The notes under the pieces were generated by a model. It had not been told where the DNA came from. It searched no databases and saw nothing but the letters and a program-made list of their open reading frames with translations. Source: Saccoglossus kowalevskii (lineage: Eukaryota > Hemichordata > Enteropneusta > Harrimaniidae). Taken from it: 64,000 nt of DNA. This document shows, in pieces, positions 36,600-47,721 of this stretch. The position numbers and the translations under genes were made by a program. Position 1 is the first letter of the stretch, and each line of letters opens with the position of its first letter. The stretch is taken from the NCBI RefSeq assembly GCF_000003605.2, contig NW_003153249.1, positions 307,918-371,917 on the forward strand. Direction: 5' to 3'.

Positions 36600-38017
36600 T
36601 CTAGAGTAACTAGCAGATGTGTATTAGCAAAGCATTCTACAATGCTACTGGTGTTAGAATCAGAGAAGAGATAACTTTACTTACTTGAACTTTTCCCTGA
36701 AAATAAAAAAAAAAACACGCTCTGATATACATGTAGAAAAATATCAGTTTGACATTGATTCTTCACCACTGTTATAGTAGAATAATCTATTTTATTGTAA
36801 TGGGTGTTTTACAACCTATATGCTATTCAACAATTTCAAATGATTCTAGAGTGCAAATAATAAAGTATATGTATATTTGTTAGTCTTTTGGAATTCTTTG
36901 GGTTCAAAAACAGAAAAAAAGTAATAAAATTATGTTTATAGTTTTCAGGTTTTGAGTGCGACCAACTATCACAATGAATTGTAGTTTTGCTATTTTGGTC
37001 AAAAAATAGCATATATTTGTTGGTTTTAGTGAATTCCTTGGGTTCAAAAACATATAATAATAAAAAATAACTTTTGTATTTTGTATTCTTATTTTCTACA
37101 GGTATAGTTGTGGAAAAAACATAGTATTCTCAACAGATCATCATATAATTAGGTGAACTGATGTTAGATACAATACCTTTATGTACTTGTTTTATGTTTA
37201 AAATGAATAATAAGTAACTCGACATTCACAATTTTCAAGGTTAAATAGATGTCATGACATGACACGCTCCAATAATCTGTAATTATAATAATTATACATT
37301 CAGAATTATGTGAAGTGTGAACAACTTGTCAAAATATTCTAGAAATATGTGTTTTGTGAGTAGGACTGAAAAAAAGATATGAGAATATCATTACCAGCTA
37401 TAAGAAAGGAAAATAACCGAAATGGGTCGAAAATACATGTACTCTGCGATTTGAAATACATTTATAATATTTAAACAATTTTTATTAGTTGTAAACACAG
37501 TGTGCATAGTTTACAAAACATTACAAAAATCAACAATTTTTAAATAATAAGACAAGTGAGTTTTTATTGCATAGTTTATGATTAACTTTAGATTTGTGTT
37601 ACTTAGAGTAGTATTAGTCAATTTACAATAGTATCTAGAACTGGTTTGTGTACCGAGCTGATAATATATGCAACTACAGCTATAGTATTGGTAATTAACA
37701 TACTTTATCACATACCATGCTCAGACTCAGTGCAGTGATTAGATACGTTCTCACGTAGTATTTGATAATATAGCACTATCGCGCGACCAGACGAGCTATC
37801 GGCATCACTCCGGGAGATAGTTCGTACTCTGATGTAATGTAACGTAATGATGTACATGCGTACAAGTGATGCTTCGTAATGGCGGCGCGAATACAAACCA
37901 TGTAAAGAAAAACAGACGACAGTATTTAATAAAACACTTATTGACTGGCTTTTATTCGGGCGCTGGCATACATCTATTTATCCCTTGGGGCAGAGAGTTA
38001 CCCACAAACGGCCTATT
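36600..38017. other. No gene seen, before the gap
   Basis: AT-rich DNA with a loosely repeated TTTGGTT...GAATTCYTTGGGTTCAAAAACA block near 36880 and 37020. The stretch next to the gap (37750-38017) has more CG dinucleotides and could be the edge of an element hidden in the gap. Confidence 0.4.
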
Positions 38018-39004
38018 NNNNNNNNNNNNNNNNNNNNNNNNNNNNNNNNNNNNNNNNNNNNNNNNNNNNNNNNNNNNNNNNNNNNNNNNNNNNNNNNNNN
38101 NNNNNNNNNNNNNNNNNNNNNNNNNNNNNNNNNNNNNNNNNNNNNNNNNNNNNNNNNNNNNNNNNNNNNNNNNNNNNNNNNNNNNNNNNNNNNNNNNNNN
38201 NNNNNNNNNNNNNNNNNNNNNNNNNNNNNNNNNNNNNNNNNNNNNNNNNNNNNNNNNNNNNNNNNNNNNNNNNNNNNNNNNNNNNNNNNNNNNNNNNNNN
38301 NNNNNNNNNNNNNNNNNNNNNNNNNNNNNNNNNNNNNNNNNNNNNNNNNNNNNNNNNNNNNNNNNNNNNNNNNNNNNNNNNNNNNNNNNNNNNNNNNNNN
38401 NNNNNNNNNNNNNNNNNNNNNNNNNNNNNNNNNNNNNNNNNNNNNNNNNNNNNNNNNNNNNNNNNNNNNNNNNNNNNNNNNNNNNNNNNNNNNNNNNNNN
38501 NNNNNNNNNNNNNNNNNNNNNNNNNNNNNNNNNNNNNNNNNNNNNNNNNNNNNNNNNNNNNNNNNNNNNNNNNNNNNNNNNNNNNNNNNNNNNNNNNNNN
38601 NNNNNNNNNNNNNNNNNNNNNNNNNNNNNNNNNNNNNNNNNNNNNNNNNNNNNNNNNNNNNNNNNNNNNNNNNNNNNNNNNNNNNNNNNNNNNNNNNNNN
38701 NNNNNNNNNNNNNNNNNNNNNNNNNNNNNNNNNNNNNNNNNNNNNNNNNNNNNNNNNNNNNNNNNNNNNNNNNNNNNNNNNNNNNNNNNNNNNNNNNNNN
38801 NNNNNNNNNNNNNNNNNNNNNNNNNNNNNNNNNNNNNNNNNNNNNNNNNNNNNNNNNNNNNNNNNNNNNNNNNNNNNNNNNNNNNNNNNNNNNNNNNNNN
38901 NNNNNNNNNNNNNNNNNNNNNNNNNNNNNNNNNNNNNNNNNNNNNNNNNNNNNNNNNNNNNNNNNNNNNNNNNNNNNNNNNNNNNNNNNNNNNNNNNNNN
39001 NNNN
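38018..39004. other. Assembly gap (N run)
   Basis: 987 unresolved bases. Open frames crossing it are artefacts. Confidence 1.
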
Positions 39005-39188
39005 CATCTTGAATACATGTTTGAAGTATCACCCGGGCGCGAACTTGATCATCTTCAGAAACCGATAAATAAATCTGTGTTTCATTGTGACGTCGCAATA
39101 ACTCGCCCAATTGACGCATGTACATTGAGAACAATAATGGCCCTAAAACAGAGCCCTGTGGAACACCAGTTTCTAATATAGACGTCAT
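39005..39188 (-). mobile_element. LINE reverse-transcriptase fragment (CR1/L2-like)
   Basis: The minus strand reads [18 protein letters not shown], the RT block preceding the catalytic aspartates in non-LTR retrotransposons, then [11 protein letters not shown] joined directly to ETQIYLS. In relatives this junction carries a short segment with YADD, which is missing here. The element continues into the gap. No LINE sequence is recognised upstream of 39188. Confidence 0.8.
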
Positions 39189-39419
39189 ATCACAAAATAC
39201 ATTTCATGTATCCTGTGGATATAATTGGACACATGTTTATTATACCACATGTTCTTATTTACAGGTTACTAGTTACTAGTTAACTTAGCCTTACATTTGC
39301 GTTAATTAGACTAGAATATTTCATGTATACTATTTCTTATATCATTGTAATTGCATGTTATAGATATAATTGCATATTATAGATATAATATTATAGATAT
39401 AATGCTGGACATTGTGATC

Positions 39420-40740
39420 AATATGATCGACTTCAAACATTCATAACAATGAATGACAACAATGAGTTAGAATTTATTATGCCTGTGCCTAATTTCAATT
39501 GGCACAACAATTGTTGCTCCCCTTTCACTTTCAGCACGAATTTGTCAGAGGAAGTGGCAAAGCTTGTTAATAAGTTATTACATTTAATCAGCTATGATGA
39601 GGTATGCATAATTGACACTAGCTGGGTCAGATAACAACTCCAAGATGAGTATTGAGTTCTTGTCAATGTGGTTCCTGGACGAGTAACATAGGCAGCTGGA
39701 GATAATTTCAACAGAGCTACAGAATGTTTAAGTGGTATGCACCATGATGTGATAAACATGGTACAATACCAGGCATCCCTTGGCAGTGAGCCAGTACAGA
39801 ATTTTGGCAGGGTTCCACAGACCAGAAGCAGAAATATTAATGATAACGATAGTCATAGAGAGATTTTACAATGCCCTAATATTGAAGGAAAGAACCCAAT
39901 CCCATCATTTGTTAGGGAAAATGAACATGGATTGGTTTCTAGCCTGTTCAGAAGAGTATAAGAGTACTAAAGCACTTGACCAGGCACTTATTCTGTTGCG
40001 ACAGTTGCCATCAAAATTCTTTGAAACTATTGTCAGAGGAAACACAACACAGAAGATGCCTGGATGAACACCATATCATGCCATTGTAACAACTAAATTT
40101 AATGTAAAGAAGACAAATATTGGATACTGCCCAATGACACCAGCTCCAGCAACAGATTTCAACACAGTCTACACTATTATAAAATATTTTCAGAGTATGT
40201 TCCACTGGACGTATGTTTACTATGATGAAGCAATCTACTGCAAAACACAGATGATCAAATGGAGGAATCATGATGAATTTTCCAATGACCACCTAGAGAT
40301 GGGAGGTATACATCGTGCAATGAATTTCATGGGTGGCAAATAAGTGGGTTTGAAGACATCATTGTAGAAGTCAACATATATGGTGCCTCAGTTGTCAACC
40401 ACACATTGAAAGGGAAGACATATAATCGTGGTGTGCGCATCTACAAGATCATGAATAAAGCAATGGATCGCTTAAAGTGGATGGCACTTACAGATGAAGA
40501 AGCAATCATAGATGGGGGATAGATGATTTGGGACACCTTGTTCCAAAATTGATGGTATTACCACCAGCTCCAGATGCTGTTCTCTCATTTGTCCAATGCG
40601 GATGTCAGGGCGATTGCTCTTCAAGGCGATGTAAATGATTTGGTATGCTCGGATGCATGTAAATGTGACTATGAAGAGTGCTGCAATATAGTGTTGTACG
40701 TATCAGACACAGACTCTGACGATTACGACGAAAATTAATA
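39420..40740 (+). pseudogene. Second HAFTGCD-type family copy, C-terminal half
   Basis: Separate, plus-strand copy of the same family group. Recognisable blocks are YCPMTPAPATDFNTVYT, DEAIYCKTQMIKW, HLEMGGIHRAMNFMGG, HTLKGKTYNRGVRIYKIM, PPAPDAVLSFVQCGCQGDC-type cysteine-rich sequence and an acidic end DSDDYDEN. It is broken by several interruptions. Its cysteine-rich tail differs from the copy at 32.6-36.6 kb, so it belongs to another subfamily. Confidence 0.65.
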
Positions 40741-40872
40741 ATTGTATTGCTGTGATTATAAAAAAAGTTGTTTTTGTATTCCACATGGTGTATCATGCAA
40801 GATCTTTCTTTATTCCTGTTTCGCAAATATATTTATATTACAACAATATTCGTTTATTCATTGTTAAGAAAA

Positions 40873-41822
40873 TGTATCGTGGATGCTTATCCACGTATGT
40901 GTTTCTCGATTCAATTATATTTGTTGTTGTTTAATTATAGTTATTATTTTTCATTCGTATTTAGTTTGTATCGATATACAATCATTTTCTGTATTTGTTC
41001 GTTTTCGTTTCATTTGATTCCAAGCATTATTCTTTAAGTTATGTCTGTTAGAAGCCGTTCCATGCTTTATTTCACCTCACAATACATGTATTCCTATGAC
41101 AAAGAAGCACAAATCAATTTATTGTAAGCCATTTACGTAATGTTCACAAACATGCCTTTATCGCATCGAAGCAAGAGAACTCGCAACTTTGTAGCGGATT
41201 AAGCCGAAATGTTTATTCTATAGTGACCTTCTCACATGGCACACCAATCATAGTGTTTCCCCCCAATTTTATAATCCGCGGTGTAATCCTATTAACCCCA
41301 TATAAATGGTGTTTTAGTGCATGTTTAGTGTGGATTGTTCTAATTGTACTTTGATGCCAGACTTCTCTTCCGAAATAAACGATGTATTACAGTCTACCAT
41401 AGTCTCTTACTTGTGTTACCATTACACAATCACAGTTATTTTTGGACCTGATCGAATGTGTGCGATAGACTGCCACATTTTGGTGCCGAGACCAGGATAC
41501 TCTACAACTCCAAACTACTCAACTTACAACGCACACTAATCGAGACAGTTTCCCATCGACCAACAGCATGTCTGACAATGAAGATCGAGATTCCGTTGCT
41601 GTCGACCTCACGCAACAAAATAAGAACAGAACAACGGCGAGGAGACAACTCACCACGATAATGAAACAGATCGAAACATTCATTGCAGACTACGATAAAC
41701 AAGAAGACAAGAAGCTGGCATTGCAAAACATTTCACAATTATTCGATGTCTCGAAAGTACGTCTGGATCGTCTAATCTCCGTAGACGCCGAACTTCTCAA
41801 CATGATCCCACATTTTGTATGA
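40873..41822 (+). mobile_element. LTR retroelement remnant: LTR, primer site, gag-like start
   Basis: A 605 bp LTR-like block (40873-41477; begins TGTATCGTGGATGC, ends GCCACA, with a TATAAA and AATAAA inside) is followed after 3 bp by TGGTGCCGAGACCAGGAT, which looks like a tRNA primer-binding site, and then by an 84-codon gag-like open frame (41568-41822) rich in charged helices. The rest of the element is missing. The family is uncertain; Bel/Pao-like is a guess. The related LTR at 34722-35302 is well diverged from it, so both are old. Confidence 0.65.
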
Positions 41823-42230
41823 ATAACTTTCAATTTCTCCTGGCGTTTTGCTAAGGTAAATATCATTATAAAAAACGCAAGTTTTATAGAAACCTCTGCA
41901 ATGTTAGTGAACAGTAACGTGTCATAGTTTGCAGTTCCATAGTTTTTGGTCAGAAATTCCTTCAAACTACAAGTGTAAAACATGCGATTTATACCAAATT
42001 TAGTAATTTTTCACTATTTTTTTTTATTCTTTATTATGGCCACACCGACTCAATTTTATGGATGACATCCGCGCGCGCATTAGTTTTCGCCTGTTCGCTG
42101 ACGACGAGTCTCCACAGATCGGTTTCTGTCCGGAACTTGCCGACTCATATTGTCACAAAACGCCGGCTTGTCGTAAAACTCGTTTTGGACTACCTCAAAA
42201 CATGCCAATTGTGTCGTAAATGATTCCAAC

Positions 42231-42573
42231 ATGGCGACCACGCCACCAAAATACGTGAGCATAAAAGTTCAGAGGAAAAACGGAGGGATTGTTGTAGACT
42301 TGTACGCAATTGACGTCGGCCAGGGAGATGCTTTACACAGCTATACGAGAGATTGGTAGCGGCAAGCGAGTTTCGCCCAGACAACTTTAAGGACATATTG
42401 TCCACAGTGGATAGCCCGCGTTTGTTCTGCAACGATGAGAGAAATGGGAGAGGAGTGGAAGTGTATGGTGGCCTTAACGTTGGTAAGGCGACAAGTCAGT
42501 TAGGTTGTTTTGTTAGCACTGAAGTCGACAAACTGCAGAGGAAGTTCCTCGGCCGAAGTCCGCTTTCGAGGTG
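42231..42573 (+). CDS. Possible small gene, unrecognised
   Basis: A stretch with more CG dinucleotides than its surroundings and an ATG at 42231 (MATTPPKY...). Two readings are possible: a 42-residue frame closing near 42358, or a splice from a GTGAGC donor at 42255 to an acceptor at 42340, which keeps phase and gives a protein of about 85 residues ending LGRSPLSR. The second contains NFKDILSTVDSPRLFCND and GGLNVGKATSQLGCFVST. An AATAAA lies near 42857. An 86 bp intron is short for this locus. I do not recognise the protein; it may be a repeat fragment. Confidence 0.3.
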
Positions 42574-42873
42574 AAGAAAATTTTCTGCTTATTTTTTTTT
42601 TCATTTTCTGATTCGGACAATTTGCTTGCACACACAGTGCAATGTTTTCTTAGTTATTGTCATAAAGTAGTAATATGTACATGTGTACATTCTGCCTTGA
42701 CTTGTACTGAAAATGGTGTTCATGCTGTACCTTGAATGCAGTGTTTCTGACTGAAGGTACTTCATCATGACTACATGTACTAGAGCTTGTCTGAAATGGG
42801 TATACGTGTGACAGTAATACAGTACGAGAGGTGTACATCAACATGTGCCTCCTACAAATAAAGACTTCTTGTT

Positions 42874-43728
42874 GTTTTTTTTGATACACTCTGTTCTGTG
42901 GTTCAATTCGTAATACCAGCTCCGTAGTCCTGTGGTTTTAGCAGCATTTGTTTATTGGCAGGATTTTTTTTCTCGCCCTCTTCTCATTAGGTTTTGGATC
43001 TCCAAAGGATGTCATCCATAAAATTAAATCAGTGTGGCCTTACTGAGTTTTATTTACTTTTAGTAGGTATTTACTTTAGCCATCATATTTGGCAGGTTTG
43101 CACAGAATTTTGTTGAAATTTATCAACATTAGTGAGAGCTGTGCATTTTCTTCCATTTTTCTGATAATGGCACAACATGCGGTATTCTTTACATATGACG
43201 TCATAAAAAAAAAACATTTTTTGCATCTATATCCACCTTCGTGATGACCTACATATATCTGCCTAACATATGGCACCAATGGAAATTAGGTAGCTTACGA
43301 ACTATACCTACGCACTAACTAAGCCTTTTTTAAATCTGGCAGATAGACTAATTTTGAAATGACATCGCAAATATATCAGGTGCAGGAAATTCACCGAAAA
43401 CAGGATAAAGAAAAAAATGGTCAAGTGAAATTTGTAGACCTGTGAAATGTATTGTACCAAAAAATACATTCTTAAGGTATATTACTCATTTTCGAATTAG
43501 TGATATACAATAATTCAGTAAATATTGTTCATAGACATAGTATGAAAGGTTCAATAGGACCTCGATGAATATGTTGTGGATATGATAATGCCCTCATTAC
43601 TCTAACCACCTTGCACATGCGAACTATTGGAACAACGTCCTTCAGACCGAAAGTCAAGCAAAATTAAACCTAGTGATGGGACTGCTAAACATATAGACAA
43701 GTCATCACAGACAATTATGGTTATTATA
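42874..43728. other. No gene seen; part of a duplicated unit
   Basis: No coding signal. From about 43360 it shares blocks with 31010-31500, so it is upstream flank of a methyltransferase duplication unit. Confidence 0.5.
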
Positions 43729-43812
43729 CATCACCCAGGTACATCTACTCTATCGGTATCACTGGGGCACATGTGTATAGTTTCGGTGCGGGTGTTAGAT
43801 AAGGGTTTGAAA
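43729..43812. repeat. 30 bp minisatellite remnant before gene C
   Basis: Two to three worn units (ATCACCCAGGTACATCTACT, ATCACTGGGGCACATGTGTA) closing with GGTGCGGGTGTTAGATAAGGG, the same closing sequence as at 21.9 and 27.1 kb. Confidence 0.75.
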
Positions 43813-44168
43813 TTTGGATAATAATACTATTAATACCAATAATAATTATAATACCACAGATAAAAGAAATTATAGTATTCTGATGATAGTTGAATGTTAA
43901 ATACTCCACAGAACACACTACACAATTCATATGAATATGATATTAGCATTTGACGTGTGATGTCACTTCATTTTAAAAGTACTGTTCATGGTCTCAAGGT
44001 AGAGTATATTTTCAAATTGCGGCGGATAACTAGCAATCGACAAAAATATTTAAAACAAAACAAAATAGTAATTGCAATATTGATGATCGATATTTCATTC
44101 GTGATTCGTTTATTCATGGTTTTGGATTTACCCTAACCCTGTCATTTTCCATCTCAACAAATAGGTCG

Positions 44169-44181
44169 TGATGTCACTTCC
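44169..44181 (+). promoter_or_regulatory. Conserved promoter-proximal block of gene C
   Basis: TGATGTCACTTCC, ending 37 bp before the ATG at 44219, followed by CACACTATATAGGC as in gene A. A second close copy (TGATGTCACTTCA) is at 43958-43970. Confidence 0.5.
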
Positions 44182-44218
44182 TACTGTCACACTATATAGG
44201 CTATAGACTCGGGTAACC

Positions 44219-46774
44219 ATGAATTACTGTAAGGTAGACTCGTATTCTAAACACAGACACGTGCAACATGATATTGCCATGCAAACCCTATCTTTACTGG
44301 ATGGTCACTGGAAAGCCGGGGATGCCGTTTTGGATGTTGTTTGTGGGACTGGCAATGAAACTAAAATGATCGCTGAAATGGACAATGTCAGCAGTGTTAC
44401 AGGTAATGGTTATGCGGAACTGTGACGCTTTTTAATGATTAACTAGCAACTGGATGCGTATTGACTCACTCTGACAGGGTATTTAGTCAGGTGATCACTT
44501 TTATTTACACATTTTCCATTATGATCCGGAAACGCCCCTTAAGATCTAGAAAATGTGAGCTCTATATACTGAAGGTCGTGCACTCAAATTACGTTTTCGC
44601 CGACCTCATACAGCTATGCTCACCACCTGAGTGAAAAGCACAACCACTCTCTTATATTGCAGACGGGATAGAGTTTGTGTAGATAAAATAAATATCAAAT
44701 AAATAACACACAGCAGTATATTCAATTAACATAACATTTTTATAACCTAAATGTATACACTGTACCCTATAATAATCTGATCTATTTATATTTGATGAAT
44801 TTTGCTTCACTGGAGACTGAGCTGTTAAGACTTTAATTGCAGGTTCTGCATTATTTATAACATTAGTATTTAACTTTGCATCTTGTTGAAATAAACTTGC
44901 TATTGCTCCCTTCACAGTTATTTTACTGGCTGTACGGGTTATTATGCTGATAATTCACAGCTGAGTGGCTGTTTATGGTTACTAGGGACACACTTTTTTC
45001 ACAACAAAGTATTTTAATGTCTAATGATATTTAGAATAGACACATAATATTTATATAATGATGGAGTCATACGACCTGCAAATAGTTTACTACATAAACA
45101 ATACCTAGTATCAATTGGTTTTAAACGATAAAGTCGCCAAAATGTACTTTCATCCACATTGTGTGGATTCCGCATGATTTTATGACCAAGCATATAATGT
45201 AAATTATAATCAAAGATACATTCTGGGATGACTATTTCTATATATAATATGCCACTTATGCTAGAAAATTCTGCGTCAGTAAGACCACCGTAAGTATGTT
45301 AAATCGACCTTTTTCAACCAAGCATGAATCAGATCCATAATAAATATCCAAGTGTACTGTTTGCTTTGGTCCCCAAATAGCAATGGGAAGAATGGGAAAA
45401 TCGGAAAATAATAACAAAAAACTCCCGAGCCACTATAGACATAGACTCAGAATGAATAGTCCTCTTTGTTATAACGACTAACATTGCCTTTAATTATTCC
45501 AGGTGTTGACATATTACCGCAAATGATTAAGTATGCCAAGACGCATAGCATGATTACCGGAAAAATGGAGTATTTACGAGGAGATGTATGCACATTAGTG
45601 GAAGACCATCCACAGTTATATAATCGTTTCACAAAGGTAGTTTCGTTCTGTTCTTTTCATTGGTTTAAAAATAAAAACGACGTACTTAAAAATATTTACG
45701 CTTGTTTACGTGATGGCGGTGAATGTGCAATCCATATCGAATACAAAAGCAACCCAGTACATGATACTAATCTGAAGATGGCTTGTCATGAAAAATGGAA
45801 AATTTTACTACGGGTATGACATTTTATTTATGTTCTCATTGCACTCTAGTATATCGATTGACAAATTACATGTGTTATAATTCATCATATTACTACAATG
45901 TGTACTCTGTGATAGTTTGCATCTCTCCATGCTTGTTGTTATGTGTAAAGTACAGCGCTGTTGGTATATATAGTTAAGTGTTCCACAAAAACATATTACA
46001 CATAAGGGTCACAAAGATAATTAGGTAATAAGATACCTAGTGATTTATTACTGTTTGTGTTATATTTTGTTCAAGAATTTCAATGGCGGAGTTTATTTAT
46101 ATTCGGAAAGCCCTGTTGAATTTGCTGAAAATGTAAAGACGATTGGCTTTACTGACGTCCTGTGTTACTCTGATGACGTAATAATTAAAATGCATTCTAC
46201 AGAAGCGGTGAAAGGTAACAACAAGTATACATTATAATAGTTTGGCAATATTTCAATTGGCTAGGTGAATTTTATGAATTAAATAGTAATGTATGAAAAT
46301 GTTATAAAACAAAATAAATAGTTTTTTTTTAGTTTTAAACAGTATTGTGAAATTATTTACAACCAAGCTTCTCAAAAATATTTGAGTAGGATTTTGCTTT
46401 AAGGATGGACACGTTTGAACAGCAAAAATGTGTAAAAAATAAAATACAACAAATAATTTAGCTCAACAATAAGTTTCATATAATTTACAAGGAGAAAATC
46501 ACGAGAGGCAACTGGACTTCTTTTAATGGAAACATTTGTCCAAAGCATTGAACTCTACTTCTAGTGGATTCATTGAACCTATCTTGTTATCTATTCTATA
46601 TTTTTTTTAGATTTTATTAAACCAATTCTTGGTCAGCTTACTGTTATACCCCCAAACCAACACGACGACTTCCTTCATGACTGGCTACATGAATTTGACA
46701 TAATCATTTCATATGATGGTTCTGAGACAAGAATTTGGAATCATCCGTCGCTATTTGTTTGGGCGAGAAAGTGA
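44219..46774 (+). CDS. JHAMT-like SAM methyltransferase, gene C (four exons)
   Basis: Third full-length copy. Exons are 44219-44402, 45503-45813, 46076-46214 and 46611-46774, identical in size to genes A and B, joining to 798 nt and 265 residues with no stop. The start must be the ATG of MNYCKVDS, because the frame from the upstream ATG closes at once. Seen: KHRHVQHD, GVDILPQMIKYAK, EYLRGDVCTL, CSFHWFKNKNDVL, SLFVWARK. The SAM motif I reads VLDVVCGTGNE: the first glycine of the GxGxG loop has become valine, which would be expected to hinder SAM binding. The exon 2 donor context and the first exon 3 residues also differ from A and B. It could be a diverged active enzyme, a catalytically silent paralogue or a very young pseudogene. 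Confidence 0.85.
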
Positions 46775-47570
46775 TGGTATTCCATGTGATCATTGACTTC
46801 TCGACGTTTACAATTTATTATACAAACAAATGTTTTGTACAAATCCGAGCATAGTTATTGTGTCTTAAAATAGTGTGTTTATTATTTTTGATTGGTGACG
46901 GTGTAGATACATTGCAAGTATGGCTGTTTTTCACATTGATACATCGCAGCATAATTGCTTCATACCCTTTACATCCAAAACGCTTACTTCACATATGGGA
47001 ATAGAAACACAATATTTATCACCAGGGCAGCTTAATCACAGACACTTCAAGCTGCATGAAAGGACATCCATGGTTATTTTATTTATAGTTACAATCGATT
47101 GAGCATTTAGTCAAAATACTTTCCAAGCAATAGACGTGTCTGACGTAATAAAAATCGGCTCGCTACTGTGAAAAACCTATGGAAATAATTTACATGTGGA
47201 CTGTATGATGTGTATGATGTTCATTTTCACTGATTATTTAGTGAGTTGAAAGTAAAATGTAAAAACAAGGTATTTTACTACAGGATTCTAGAAAACAACA
47301 TTTGTGTTTTTCTAATACTGATTTCAATTCAACAAATACATATCAACATGATATTGAATATTACCAAGAATGAGACATTTGCCTGGAATAAACAGCTTTT
47401 ATTTTTCCATGAGGTCAAACGTTTATTAGTATGTCATGTCAATATTTTATAAGTACAGTACACCAACAATATCATAGTTGCTGGTATTATCTTGCGCATA
47501 TTATTCTAAATGCGTTACACATGCGCACTAAGGAAAATATGTCATTCAGACCGAATGCGAGGCTACTATA
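46775..47570. other. No gene seen
   Basis: 3' flank of gene C and AT-rich DNA. No coding signal or clear repeat. Confidence 0.5.
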
Positions 47571-47694
47571 AAAAACATAAAGATCGGACTAATAACATAA
47601 CAATGTGACTGCTAAACATAATTACGGAACTGCATAAAAATACATGGAAGTTGCCTCATGTCTTTTCTATATCTGTGATGAAACCAACAAAAAA

Positions 47695-47721
47695 TCCCAT
47701 GCAATTACTAAGCACGCTCGC
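47695..47721 (-). pseudogene. 5S rRNA-like segment, worn
   Basis: TCCCATGCAATTACTAAGCA on the plus strand resembles the antisense of the 3' half of 5S rRNA (TCCCATCCAAGTACTAACCA). Weakest of the set together with 48387. Confidence 0.45.

Noticed and set aside
37950-38017. LINE C-terminal NSLP-like motif beside the gap
   Set aside because: GNSLPQGIN on the minus strand resembles the WNSLP block of LINEs, but the rest of the reading does not match and the link through the gap cannot be seen.
37866-39188. Four long open frames of 346-400 residues
   Set aside because: They consist almost entirely of the N run; only the LINE fragment at 39005-39188 is real sequence evidence.
40739-40872. Functional link between the HAFTGCD copy and the following LTR as one composite element
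   Set aside because: The two are adjacent but no shared borders or target-site duplications were found, so a composite is not supported.
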